Below are positions 53,001 through 63,957 of a stretch of 64,000 bases of DNA, piece by piece. Where the stretch lies: NCBI GenBank assembly GCA_020284085.1, contig JACEVL010000335.1, positions 1,316,979 to 1,380,978 on the forward strand. The letters run 5' to 3'. This stretch comes from Aporrectodea caliginosa. Its lineage: Eukaryota > Annelida > Clitellata > Crassiclitellata > Lumbricidae. A model generated the notes under the pieces. It did no database searches. It was not told the DNA's origin and saw only the letters and a list, made by a program, of their open reading frames with translations. The position numbers were made by a program, and so were the translations under genes. The first letter of the stretch is position 1, and every line of letters starts with the position of its first letter.

Positions 53001-55131
53001 TTCTTGCCGGTCCGTGACACTGAAAAGTTTGGGAAGCACTGCTTTAGAGCATAGACAGTTCAATTCTCTTTTGTAAGGTAACGTAATATGATATTGCCTT
53101 ACATTGTATTTTAAAGCTATTATCTGTTGATCTTACCATGTTGTTTTTCAGAACTTGGTAAGGCTCTGGTATGTGGTGAGTTTGGCTCCAGTCGACTTTC
53201 ATCTGACCTTGACGCTAAAGTCCTGAGCATGCGTCGAGTGTTAGAACAAGCGCACGGGTACGTAGAACCATCCAGTGTCTGTCTGGTTACAGACGTATGA
53301 GCAGATTTAGTCTTTTAGTTTGACACAGCATATTGGTTTAAGTGCTTGCCTTGCAAAACAGAGAGTGTGGATTTGAACCTTCCTGTGCAGGAATTTTGAT
53401 ATCTTCATGCCATCAACTGATGTTTTGTCATTAGATGCTGGTGTTCAATGAAAGTGCAGAAATAGTATTACTAACTATGGTCAGAGTAGATGTCCTAGAT
53501 TTCAGCATGAAACTATGGGAAGTGCTCATTTGCCACTCAGGCTGTTGAGCCAATAGTGGATGAATCTCTAGGTCCTAGAGACGTTGCCGGTGCATCCCAG
53601 GACGTGCCGTTTACTTCCAATCTTATTTCAGTAACAAATCTGCTTGGTCAATTGATGATGCAATGGTTAGCGCGCCGCACTGTACTTTCAATCGAGTGGT
53701 CGGGGATTCAAATGCCTGTCAGGGCAGAAATATGGTCCAAGATTTCTTCTCAGCCTGCACCCCTAACCAACTCAGCTATACTGAGTACAGTGTACACTGA
53801 CCGTACACTGTCAGTGGGAAGATGAGACGTCAAGAGAGAGGACTAGCAACCCACCCTCAGGCTAAGAAAATGAGGTCGCTAACAAGTCATACCTGTAGCT
53901 GCCTCCCTGGGTTAGCTTAAAGGACTGCTCTTATTTTTCTAGTGATGTGACAGAAGCAGTTGTGTGTGAACTATTTGTCCAGGATCATTGCACAAAATGT
54001 GCTCAAACCCACTACTGTTAGATGACAGAAAAATTGTGCTTCTGAACAGATCATGTTGCTCTAAAACCTTTTTTTTGTGAACTGGTTCATTCTTTGTTTT
54101 TTTAGCTAGTTTAATTATTCAAAAACTGTCCATTTAGGATAAGGTCGTTGGGTTCGGCAGCCATGAACATGTGCACCGTTGCCTCAGGACAAACGGACGC
54201 CTACTGGGAGTTTGGACTTCATGCGTGGGATGTCGCAGCCGCAGATCTCATCATTCGAGAGGCTGGTGGCGTTGTCATGAGCACCGACGGTAAGTAAATC
54301 ACCCAAAGCTGACCTCTGGGTTCTTGACTACAGGAGTGGCTTAAACACTGCTGCTGCTCGGTTTTCAACTTGACCACATAGGATGATCACTTTTATATGA
54401 ACTGTATCTGACGTTGGAGGCTGGAAGAAGAGATACCAGGATAAGATTTAATACCTTTCTAATAATAATAATGATAATATTTATTCTTTAATGAAGCGTG
54501 TGACAAATGCACAGCGCTGTACATGTGCATGTTATGACGATTAAACAATTCACAAGAACACAAATTACAGAAGACATAAATCAACAAAGTTGCAGCGTTG
54601 CAAGGCGCAAGCTCGTACTTTTAAGGAATGAAGGCATGAGCTAAACCCAGGGGGCCTTACGGGAATCGAACCGGGTCCGGGAAAACTTCAGGCAAGAAGG
54701 CCATTATACTATCCCCCCCTAAGGTATGTAATAAGTTAAGGTGGTAAGGTAAAGTAAGACTTTGTGGTTTGTGTTCTACTTTGGTGATCCATAAACCTCT
54801 TTGTATTGTACTAGCACAAATTCTGGTATATCCAAATTAACGTCTGCTTCGTAACGTGATGTTGTTATTACACGAATTTGTTATGAGACAGTACTTGAAG
54901 CATTATAACAAATTCTTCTCGCATGTTGGGAGCAATGTTACATGAAGTGCTATATAACTTGACCAGGACAATTGGTAATTGAATGGGAACTTGTGCAGTG
55001 ACCGTTTTCTGTGTGTTTGTATAGGTGGTCCTCTCGACATTATGAACCGACGCGTGTTGTGTGCTGGGACCAAGACTCTGGCATTGCAGATCGCCAAATC
55101 TATTCAGCAAATGGACTATGAACGTGACTAG
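47030..55131 (+). CDS. IMPA1: Inositol monophosphatase (8 exons)
   Basis: Mg-dependent, lithium-sensitive type phosphatase that releases free inositol from inositol monophosphates in the cytosol. The spliced frame is 286 codons (human IMPA1 277, IMPA2 288). Metal ligands are visible: GEES (E83/E84), [12 protein letters not shown] (D103, D106) and HAWDVAAA (D232). Exons: 47030-47131, 47839-47972, 48649-48753, 49877-49922, 50698-50806, 53152-53257, 54138-54289, 55025-55131. Phases close exactly. Intron 4 needs a GC donor (CAG then GCAAGG). The ATG at 47030 is the first in the exon and gives a normal IMPA N-terminus. Intron 2 holds a minisatellite and intron 5 holds nested transposons. IMPA1 versus IMPA2 cannot be separated here; the invertebrate gene may predate that split. 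Confidence 0.92.
48150..48516 (+). repeat. 41-bp minisatellite, nine copies
   Basis: Unit contains ctaccttcttcaaaggcca and tgtcctctgtagattatca. Copies start every 41 bp and differ mainly by A/G at one site (ccaac or ccagc). In IMPA intron 2, ending about 130 bp before exon 3. Each unit contains an acceptor-like ttattcac/ctgtag word. Confidence 0.92.
49923..49924 (+). other. GC splice donor, IMPA intron 4
   Basis: Exon 4 ends GTGAAGAAGCAG and is followed by GCAAGG. Joining to 50698 in phase 0 gives FVVKKQAVLGIVF, the same length as the family between conserved blocks. No GT nearby does so. It matches the usual GC-AG donor pattern. Confidence 0.75.
50015..50190 (+). repeat. tRNA-derived SINE body, family C
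   Basis: Head lost; body with gcagtgtcagctggaagatt and aaagtcgctaacactttatc remains. In IMPA intron 4. Confidence 0.5.
50262..50476 (-). repeat. tRNA-derived SINE, family A (minus orientation)
   Basis: Inverted near-full copy of 38709-38940, including gcgcggtggtgtaggggtat and the gagcgcctctgaatgg tail variant, flanked by ttgta-rich repeats. Confidence 0.8.
51075..51330 (+). repeat. Tandem duplication of about 165 bp in IMPA intron 5
   Basis: The segment starting taaagatgtgtgtaaggagg occurs at about 51078 and again at about 51243. The second copy continues past 51330 only after two inserted elements (51331-51856 and 51908-53041). The first copy therefore shows the uninterrupted order of the same sequence. 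Confidence 0.8.
51331..51856 (+). mobile_element. GC-rich LINE C-terminal remnant
   Basis: Much more GC-rich than its surroundings. One frame reads [19 protein letters not shown], a pattern typical of the end of some LINE polymerases. It is flanked by aacttaagtta on both sides, which is single in the sister repeat copy, so that is the probable target duplication. The frame is broken. Confidence 0.6.
51908..53041. mobile_element. hAT-like non-autonomous DNA transposon
   Basis: Ends cagtgcttcccaaa and tttgggaagcactg form terminal inverted repeats, with further inner matches around ggtccgtggaccgg / ccggtccgtgacac. An exact 8-bp target duplication ctttagag flanks it (51900-51907 and 53042-53049). 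The size of the duplication and the CAGTG end fit hAT. No transposase is visible; the interior holds a LINE fragment. Confidence 0.85.
52298..52804 (-). pseudogene. LINE reverse transcriptase C-terminal fragment inside the hAT element
   Basis: Open frame of 168 codons with RT thumb and C-terminal blocks of the type found in CR1/Rex/jockey-like elements: [38 protein letters not shown] and [17 protein letters not shown]. Catalytic palm motifs are absent, so it is 5'-truncated. The frame is still open, which suggests recent capture or insertion. Confidence 0.8.
53640..53940 (+). repeat. tRNA-derived SINE, family C (best copy)
   Basis: Head atgcaatggttagcgcgccg, B box-like ggggattcaaatgcc, body acactgtcagtgggaagatg and aatgaggtcgctaacaagtc. 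In IMPA intron 6. Confidence 0.65.
54463..54718 (-). repeat. tRNA-derived SINE, family D (minus orientation)
   Basis: Minus-strand head gggggatagtataatggcct (A box) and ggacccggttcgattccc (B box), with an (att)n tail. In IMPA intron 7. Confidence 0.65.
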
Positions 55132-55355
55132 GATTTTGTGTTTTCCTAGTCAACTGTTGTCAATTTTAAGTGACAGGATCGTTTTAACAACCTTACAAGT
55201 TATTACATGTACATTTATGTTGTTTAAATGTAGTGTACAGTTTTAACTTGATGTTTTACACTTGTTTTCCATATCTTCCTGCTCCTGCTCATGTCTGCAC
55301 ACAGCAGGAAAAAGAGGGTATGATGGTTGGTCTGCATGTGCGCTTGTCAGATGCA

Positions 55356-55361
55356 AATAAA
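55356..55361 (+). terminator. AATAAA, possible IMPA polyadenylation signal
   Basis: About 225 bp after the IMPA stop, just before an (actt)n run. It could belong to a retroposon tail instead; a second AATAAA lies near 56374. Confidence 0.4.
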
Positions 55362-56608
55362 GGATACTTACTTGCTTACTTACTTACTTACTTGTACCAA
55401 ATAAGAAGTTGAAATGGTTTCATGTGTAAGTAATGTGGTTGCCTCAGTTGTCCTCATAATTATTTACAAAAAGTCTAGATTGAGAAATTGAGATATTCAG
55501 ACAATTGAAATACTTATGTCAACTTAATGATCAATACTTAACATCTAACACTATTGTTTAGCTAACTGGTAATTGGTGACGTATGAAGGGTGAAGGTGTT
55601 TGGTGGAGTTTGGCAGTTCCTAGCAATTCCAGGTCTTTTCCCATCGGAATAGATGACGGAGCCTGGATGCCCGAGACAGTTGGTTCCACTCGTTCTACAA
55701 AATTCATGTTTGAAACAAATAATAAAAGCAAATATGAAAGAATGATCTTCTGTTGTGGATCTTTTGGGTACTATATAAATGTTTTATTACGGTACATTAC
55801 AAAATGACAGGTTTTGTCCAGTAAGGATTATTATTTTACTATGTGAAGTTTGCCTTGAAAATGAGAATCAATGGACATCTTGTGGATTAAGCTATCAGTT
55901 CTAAAGAAGTTCACACTTTGAATTGACCATCAGTGATGATTAACAGATTAATTTTAATCAACTATATGTGTGACACAGTAATCGACAGATTGAATGAATG
56001 TTATGAACGATTCATTGAATGACCCATATTGACTACTGCGGGCGGGCTGAACATCGATGACACCGAGTAGGTACGAGTGAAGGAGTTGCTCAAATTCTAA
56101 AGCATTCTGAAGCATGACTGCTGCATGAGTAGACCATGTTGTAAAGTTTTGCATCCATAATTCTTGTTAGCATGTTGTCCTTAGTTAAGTTTAATGTTTT
56201 GTTTGTTGAATGGCTCGTTTGGACTGTTGATGCATTAATGGGTATTTTTCATTATGTTGTACTTCTACTTAGGGGACCTTACTTAGCAGGATCGTAAGAC
56301 CCCTTCTGGGTCTTCTGTGTAACTGAACAATTAACTCAATCAAGTGTTACAGTACTATAACTGGTTGGTTACCAAAATAAATGAATTGAATTGAATGCTG
56401 CACATTTTTCAACACAGCGCGAAAAATATATATCCGGAATTTATTAATCATTCATTATTATACTACGTGTAATAATAGAAAAATTTTGCCAAGGAATCTA
56501 TGGGTAACTTGCAAGGGTCTAATTATAGGCCTCTGCTTACTTGACCCGGTTGACTTGTTTAGTGAACTTTGACCATGTCGGATCGTATAAAAAGCATACA
56601 CCAAAGCT

Positions 56609-57360
56609 ATGAAAACTGCTCTTATCATCATCAGTTATTCACAGTCTAGGGGCCGTCCATAAATGACGTCACGCACCTAGGGGGGAGGGGGGTCCGAAAT
56701 TTGTGACGATGTGTGACATGGGGGTGGGGGTCTGAGTAGTGTGACGTCACACCAGGTCTATGTTATTAAATTTAACAATTAACAACAATTTAATTTTAAT
56801 AACAACAGCACTAATTTTGAGGATTAAATTTTCATTATTTTTTTAATTATTTTAATATATACGGGCACCATTATTAATAATTTTCTAATTATTTCAATAT
56901 TTGGTCACCGTTAGAATTTAAAATATTCATGCTTTCGCTATTTGTTCCATGAAAGAGCATTTTGCTTCGCCATGGAAATTGGTTTTAGGGGCTCAGAGCT
57001 TTGTGACGTCATTTTCAGAGGGGGTCTTACTTTTTGTGACGAAGTGTGACGAGGGGGAGGGGGGTCAAAAATCGGCCAAAATAGCGTGACGTCATTTATG
57101 GACGGCCCCCTATCAACATCGCTCAACCCGATTCTCTTCTGTATGTCTCCGACCTTCCGCGTAACCTCATCGTTAAACTTTGTAAATCGCTCCACAGCAT
57201 AGCTGTTCAGCCTCTCTGGGATAAATTCCCGCAAGAATTACGACAAATATCGGATCCCAATTCCCACGAACTCATCAAAACCGCAACGCTTGCGATTCTG
57301 TCCACAGGCCTTTCACGCAAAATGGTGAAGACTAATGCTCTTTTACAAATATTACACTGA
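56609..57360 (+). pseudogene. Small unrecognised frame split by a MITE
   Basis: Starting at the ATG at 56609, the frame is open to the insertion at 56649, where the element brings in a stop after a few codons. The same frame resumes after the right target repeat (57113) and stays open for about 81 codons to TGA at 57358-57360. Without the element and one CTA, about 95 codons would be continuous. A TATA-like tataaaaagc lies about 23 bp upstream of the ATG. The part after the element includes LPRNLIVKLCKSLHSI and a tryptophan, loosely helical; I recognise no family. It could also be an exon or chance. Confidence 0.35.
56649..57109. mobile_element. 461-bp inverted-repeat element (MITE)
   Basis: Ends ggggccgtccataaatgacg and cgtcatttatggacggcccc are perfect inverted repeats; CTA on both sides is a likely 3-bp target duplication. 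Inner repeats of ggggg-agggggg and tgtgacg blocks extend the inverted symmetry. No coding capacity. Confidence 0.88.
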
Positions 57361-58992
57361 TTCCTGCGCTTCCATTTGCCTCCCTTGCCGCTTCAGTTCT
57401 AAACCCCATCCACCGTAGGGTCCGTAGCCGTCTGTCTTCCTGCCTGCCTTTGGATCTAGACCCTTTGCCCATCATTTTCTGTTGACTGAGCGCCTGGGAA
57501 ATGGAAATAAGGTGGTTACGGCGATTTGGCTTTGGTGGGTGCTGAAAAATATCGAGATTACGATTACAAAGCATTGAATAAACTAGTAAAACCCGCCCAA
57601 GAGTCTTTCGGTTTAAACCATCTACGAAAAACTATTTAAATAAGTACAACTATTTAAACTGTGGTTTAAAAGAGTTAAATAACTAGTCATGATCTCGATA
57701 GATAAACAAGGGAGTCCTATTCATATTTACTTACTCTTTGTATTTGACTTCTATTAATAGTTCAATGTTCTAGGGGTTGGTGACCACTCCTTGGGATCTT
57801 TCCCAAGATCTTGGGATTGTCTAGGGTCAACTTAGGATCTGGGGATTTTGCATAGCAATCTTGTGATTTTTCTAAGGTCGACCGTACTTTTCAACAGTGG
57901 CAGCGAATCAGATTAGAAAAAAACTCTCTCAGTGTCTCTGTCTAAAAGACGTTTATTGTTATTGTAACTTGTAAACATTGTAATTTGTTAATTCAATATC
58001 CCAGATTCAATGTTATGCTTCGTTTTTCTCTGCCAGTTCTTAGCTAGTCATTTTTGTGAATAATTGTGATTGTTAAAAAGCATTTCATAATTATTTTATC
58101 ACAACTTCGTCCTCTTCAGTTACTTCGAATATTTGGTACACTTTTGGCCAATCTTGGCAAGAGCTTGGGATTTCATAAACGGAGAGTGGTCGCACTGGTT
58201 GGTATGATAACGCGGTTTTGGTGTAGTTTTCAAAATTCAATAATTTTACAATTTAATCAAATAAACTTCTTGGAGCAGTCTGCGTACACATTACTAAGTA
58301 ATCATTTACAAGGGTATGATTTAGGATTTTTTGGTGACTGTGTGGGTGAGAGAGCAATCTGGACTGTTTAAATTGGTTTCATTTTATATGAGGCAAAAGT
58401 TAATAGTCACCGTTACTGAGGACATCTGAGGACATCTGGCTACTGTAAATGTACACGTTTTATATAGCGACCGTATAATGGCCTCGACCCTGTTCATTTC
58501 TTAATGAATTGATCGGGTGAGATCCTTTACCACCGCTGCCCGTTTGAATGAGCCCCACGCCATTTAAGGTCCCCCGTGTTCGGACCGTACAGATGGTTTC
58601 GTAATCCTCCAGTTTAGGTGCTCAAATTATTTTGCATTGGTATCCAATGAAACTGCAATTTAGCTTTTCATCAGTCCGACTTCTGTTTAACAAGAATTCT
58701 TTTCATCAGTCCGACTTCTAGTTAGCAAGAATTCTTCATCAATCCCAATTCTTTTTAAGCAAAGAATTATTCTGATCAATCCAACTTCTAGTTTCAGCTT
58801 CCTTTTATGCAATTATTTTCGTCTAGTCCAGCTTCAATGTAGGCAGTTATTCTAGTCAATCCAGCTTCCATTTAGGCAGACAATTGTTTTTATCAATCCA
58901 GCTTCCATTTTAAATTGACAGTATAAAATATGCCAATGCTCTTGAAAAGCTGCTGAGTATGGACTGGTTTTTGTCTCTATTTTGCAGAGACA
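57361..58992. other. IMPA-CIP2A intergenic DNA and CIP2A 5' region
   Basis: No supported gene. It must hold the CIP2A promoter and non-coding first exon, since a splice acceptor (ttttgcag) lies five bases before the CIP2A ATG. 58480-58600 resembles 27445-27530, a dispersed repeat. Confidence 0.5.
58655..58920. repeat. Degenerate tandem repeat, unit about 35 bp
   Basis: Variants of tcatcaatccagcttccatt and ttaggcaagaatt recur about seven times upstream of CIP2A exon 1. Two more units lie at 60265-60335 inside CIP2A intron 2. Confidence 0.75.
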
Positions 58993-61900
58993 ATGGAAGC
59001 TATTTCTTGTGTCAAAGCTGTTGTTCTGGCTGCCAGTCAATACAAGAACAATCGAAACGATGACAATCTGCTTCATCTCCACCGACAGCTTGATGTGAGA
59101 GACAACTGTATTTTAAAAGCGTATTTTAAACTGCTAGTAATTGAACTCATACAGCCTGTAGGTTGTATGACTGGAGCATTTCTGATGAATGAACTGCATT
59201 GGCTCCTCGTTACCTCAAAAATTCTATATAAGATCCTGACCTTGGTCTCCAGGTCCCAGATGGGGCAGGCTCCTAAATACTTCGGTGATCTTATGCGTAA
59301 GTGCTCCTCTGCGATCTCCCTCCATTCCCTTTGCTCCATGGATCATTTTGATCTCTTTGTCCCCGGGCAAGAATGCCATGGCCTAACTTCGTGCTTTCGC
59401 TATTGTGGGCCCTGCTTCATGGAATGACCTCCAGCTTCTATCTGTATTAAGATATTGACCTCTTCCATTCCTGTTCACTGCTTGAAGGCTTTCCTATTCT
59501 CTCAGGACTCCCATGCTGAGAGCACCTCGGCATAGTTTACACTATAAGAGGCGCTTCACAGGTTTATAGTCAACTCAGCATGCAACCTGAGCAAGCAATA
59601 CAGTACAGTGTGTTGTCAGGTTGTAGTTTTTCCATCTGGTTTTCTTGAGTAGCATTGATTTATGGCAACATGCCCTGATGCCAAGGATAGCCACTGGTGC
59701 TGTCAAAGTGTAAAATGCATTGTATATTATTAGGTACACTGTGCATCACATTATGACCAATTCTTTTGATTGGCTTGTGATCATTTTGTGCTGATAGGTG
59801 TTAATCAGCATCACTAGCAAGGGATCATCACTTGCCTTTCTGCATCCAAAGCAACTGCTCTCAACCGAATGTGTTGCCTGTCTTGTTGAAATAATGAACG
59901 ACTGCCAAATAAAGGCTTCACTTGCTCATAAGACAATGTCCTTGCTCAACAATCTCGGTAAGAAACTTTAATTTTGTGTAGGATAGCTACAACCTGTTTG
60001 ATATTCATCCCTTGGTACCTTAACCATGTGCTATGAAAATTTCAGTTGCATGCATATATTAATAAATTATGTGCATGAAGAACATGCATACATACATCAT
60101 TGAGATACTTACACAAAACAAAGGTGTCCGGACGGACGTTCCCCCAGGACATTTCCCTCCGACATTTCCCCTGGAATTTTCCACCGAGGACAATTCCCCA
60201 TATTTTCCCCTCTGATCATTTACCCAGTAAGTAGGCTGTGTACTAATGTCCATGACAACTGTCATCAATCCAACGTTTATTTAGCAAAGAATGTCTTTCA
60301 TCAATTCAACGTCTATTTAAGCAAAAAATTTCTTGTTAGCCTGTGAGTTCTCTAAGCCAGAACTTATACAGAACTCCACATTTCATTTGCTTTCTTAGCC
60401 TCATGTTCATCAGCTGTTTGACCTGTTCTCCTCTCATGTACACAGAAGAATTAATTAGTATTCTGGTATTAAAGTTCACAGTACTAATTATACTTTTCAT
60501 TTTCCTGTTTCCACTTGCTTTGCTGTGATGTTTAAAAATAATGATTGAAAGCAAAGTTGTGTCAACAACTCTACATTTGTTGATTATTTGCAGCCAATGC
60601 CTCGTTTCTTCGTGAATTCTTCCGTACAACGTTTGATGTAACGGCAGTTTTAATTAGTTATATGAGGAATTGTTTGTCTCGACCTCTAGAGGAGAATGTC
60701 ATTCTGGTAAGCATGCCATTTCTGATCTGTTTCTAGGATTGCACATTGCCGGACTCATGAACATTCATGTTGCTGGTGTTTTATGCACTGTCTTTGAAGA
60801 ATACAAAATAGTTGTTAATTTCTATTTCTGTTTCCTTATGCTGCCTTCATCCAATGAAGTATGTGAAAACGAAGTATGTGACTGGACTGGAATGGTCACA
60901 TACTTTGCTTTTGACCATGATAAAATGTATATTCTAGTATTACCTAGCGACATTTCCTTAAAAGGTGTTGTAAGGCCAAAACAAAATAATGCTGTGTTTC
61001 CGGTAACCCGACCGACTCACTTTTTTGCCGCGACTCGAAAAATTTTGTAAAAAATTTTTTTACGGAAAATTTTGTTAAAAAAAAATTTTTTTTCTGGAAA
61101 ATTTTGTAAAAAATTTTTTTTCCTACTTCACATACATTAAGCCTTTGCATGCGGGTGATGCAGAATCGCGACATTATAGGTGCATTCACTGAAGCAGAGA
61201 CGTTCGGCAACTAGCGGTCTTTCAATGGAAAGAATGGTGCCATAAATTACAGCAATAAAAGGGCTAAAGTGTGGAGTTTGGGAGAGGGAGGTAATAGACT
61301 CGAAAGTGGTGGATATTCTCAGGGTAATTTGACAGGGTTATTTCACAAATCTGACCCCCATATTCATTGTATCAGAAATACCTATTATCGTACGTGCCAT
61401 TATAAAAGTAAAGCCTCCTAATAGCAATCAGCCTACTTAACAACCTCCATAGCATTCTACTTTCGTAGCAAACAGCCTTCTTAGCAACCAAGCTTTGTAG
61501 CAAGCAGCCTCTATGTCAGCCTCATTAGCAACCAGTTTCAAAGTCAGACTTGGCCCCTTTAGCAACCGCCTTCCTTAGCAACAGTTATCCTTAGAAACTG
61601 TCCTGCTTAGCAACTGCCTTCATTAGCAACTAGTCTCCTTAACAACCAGTCTTCATAGCATCCAATCTTCGTAGCAAGCAGTCTCCTTAGCAGATGACGT
61701 TAGGAACCATATTTCTTTCTATGCAGTGTTAATAATATTATAATAATAAATGGGTTCAATGTTTCCCATGGACAATTTACACACATGTATGATGTTGAGG
61801 AGATAACAGACACTGAAGAGTCAGCGATTTTCTCACGTTACCACCCATGCATATTTCCTAAAGAGCCGTTGTCTGCTACAAGTTTATTGTTTAATGTACA

Positions 61901-63957
61901 TAATCTATAATTCCTTCCCCACCCCTGCCCCTTCCATTTCACCTTGCAAGAAAAACGATGTCAGCAAAAATGAAATAAATAAGAATGTTTTCTACAGCAG
62001 TTTGTAGGTACATTCTGCAAAAAGGCATTTTTAATACTTGCATAGAAAATATATACTTTGGTACAGCTTGTACCGCTGTGCATAAAGGGGCAGTGGCGTA
62101 ATTTTGGGAAATCACTGCATAAAATTATTTTACCAAAATAAAATTATTTTCCTACCTACCTACCCAGTTTTTTTTAACTCTGTTACCGGAAACACACCAT
62201 TATTTTTTTGGCCTAAAGGTTCTCAGATTCATGCTTGCATCTATACAAACTATAGGTAATTATGAATGCTGCTTTCATATGTGACGGATTGTAAATTAAG
62301 AGGTGATATTAACTGACATCTACCAATTAGTGTCTGTTGATGTTGAACTGGAATGACCAGAGACTGTCTGCTTTTGTGTTTCAGTGTGTCCGGTTGCTTC
62401 AGAAACTAACGTATAAAGCAGAAATATCCATTCAGCAGAACTACATTGAAGAACTCATCAATTTCCTTATACAGCAGATGTAAGATTTTCACACAAATTC
62501 ACACATTTACTGTTATCCTTTATGTCTCACTGCCTGCTATTCCTTATCATGCCTTTTGTCTTTACATACATTTGGTTCTTACTGTTTCTGAATCCATGTA
62601 TAGTGTAATGTACTGGTAACATTTTTAGCATCTCTTGACAACTTAAATAACACTAGAGTTATAATAATCATGTTTCGCACTATATGAGGAAGGTTCTACA
62701 CCGGTTCCCTTGCCCCCAAAGCACCTTTTTTAGGATTTCTTCCCTGGCCCAGCAATGCATCCTGGGCTTTGCACGTATCTGTCTTCAAGAACTTTGCTGC
62801 CCTGACTCGTCTCACAGTGGTCACCGCATCCTATGCTCCACCATTAACTGGCTGTCCCTTTGCTCACATTGCGACTATGCAGCACCGGGCATTTCCCATG
62901 ATCATCCCAACAACATGAAACGGGCTTCTGCTGGAGATCCCTCTCCTGCCCAGGGTCCCCTCTTCGTTTTATCAGTCGCTTAAGACAATTCTCTTCTGCC
63001 TTCCTAGTTGAAGATGGCATATATAAGTCTGGTACTTGACAGTATCCATGCCAGATGTCTAAGCTTCACCATGTCCAAATTGGAAGCAGTCAAACTATCA
63101 GGTTGACCAGTTAAAAATGGCAGTCCGGTAATGATAGAAGGTATCAGAATCCTGCTTGAAAAAGACACTAATTCCATAGGATTCCTAAAAACTAACTCAG
63201 GAGCACATGCTCAGACTCATTAGTTATCTGAATGCAAGACTTACTGAGCTAAGTCTGCAGGTAACATGCTTGTGCTAGAAAGGAGAGTAATGACATGACT
63301 GCTGCAGACACCAAATAAACTGTCATCTGCGTGTTTATTAAATTATGCTATGTTAGTGCTTCTACATTATTATTTTGAATAAATATTTGAAAAGGGTGAA
63401 TCAGCATTTCCCAACCTGGGTGCCATGAAGCTGCTTTATGGGTGCTACAGCTGAACATTTGTGCAGGTTTTACAAGGTGTCCATCCGATCAGACATAACC
63501 CGCCCCATAGACGGCCCAGTATCATCCGCAACACAACTGAACAAAGTTTTTGTTAAGATATGTGAAAAACTACTGATTATCACTACTGATACCTTGGCCT
63601 ATAAATAGGCCTCTTTTGAAACCTTAGAGTAGTGTAGAAATAGTCGCAACAATGTGGTTGAATACAAGGAATGTTGCCAGTCGAGTAAAACAAATAACTA
63701 ACTGGGAGAAAATAAATGAAATGAAGGCCAGATGTCGTTAACTGTATGACTTTAATTAAGGGTGCCTTGATTGGAAAAAGGTGGGAAACACTAGTGTAGA
63801 CCGTTTAGTTGATTGCCCATTTTTTTACTAATTCTGATGATGTAATTGGTTGTCTAGTGTGGAGGTGACAGAGAATGATTTGACACAGTGGTGTCTGGGT
63901 CTGCTTGCCAATCTGTGCCGCAACAACTTGTTCATACGAAACTACATCAAGCAGAAG
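58993..63957 (+). CDS. CIP2A: CIP2A, N-terminal 190 codons (gene runs off the window)
   Basis: Cancerous inhibitor of PP2A family: binds PP2A-B56 and, in mitosis, TOPBP1; N-terminal armadillo-like helical repeats are followed by a long coiled coil (not in this window). Exons: 58993-59094, 59798-59957, 60594-60706, 62385-62479, 63858-63957; phases close exactly. Family blocks: start MEAISCVKAVVLAASQYK, LLSTECVACLVEI, VRLLQKLTYKAEI, and WCLGLLANLCRNNL. The last exon ends at a GTTACG donor 43 bp from the edge. The start ATG follows a 5' UTR acceptor by five bases. Introns 1 and 3 contain a LINE piece and a Harbinger-like element. Confidence 0.88.
59140..59570 (+). mobile_element. LINE C-terminal fragment
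   Basis: In CIP2A intron 1. One frame reads LHWLLVTSKILYKILTL and AGP-like CGPCFME blocks, as at the end of L2/CR1-like polymerases, then a tail with gagagcacctcggcatag and ataagaggcgctt. Confidence 0.7.
60974..62213. mobile_element. Harbinger-like non-autonomous DNA transposon, 1.24 kb
   Basis: Inverted ends: ggccaaaacaaaataatg ... gtgtttccggtaac on the left and gttaccggaaacacac ... tttttttggcc on the right. TAA flanks both sides as a direct repeat. A GGCC end and TAA target fit PIF/Harbinger. No transposase frame is seen. The interior has three A/T-rich units (61040-61125) and a (tagcaacc)-like repeat (61430-61690). In CIP2A intron 3. Confidence 0.75.
61430..61695. repeat. Degenerate repeat of ttagcaaccagcctcc words
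   Basis: About a dozen variants, spacing about 20-24 bp, inside the Harbinger-like element. Confidence 0.75.

Noticed and set aside
62684..62983. 99-codon frame in CIP2A intron 4
   Set aside because: No family resemblance strong enough to support it; possibly a decayed retroelement, but no diagnostic motif was seen.
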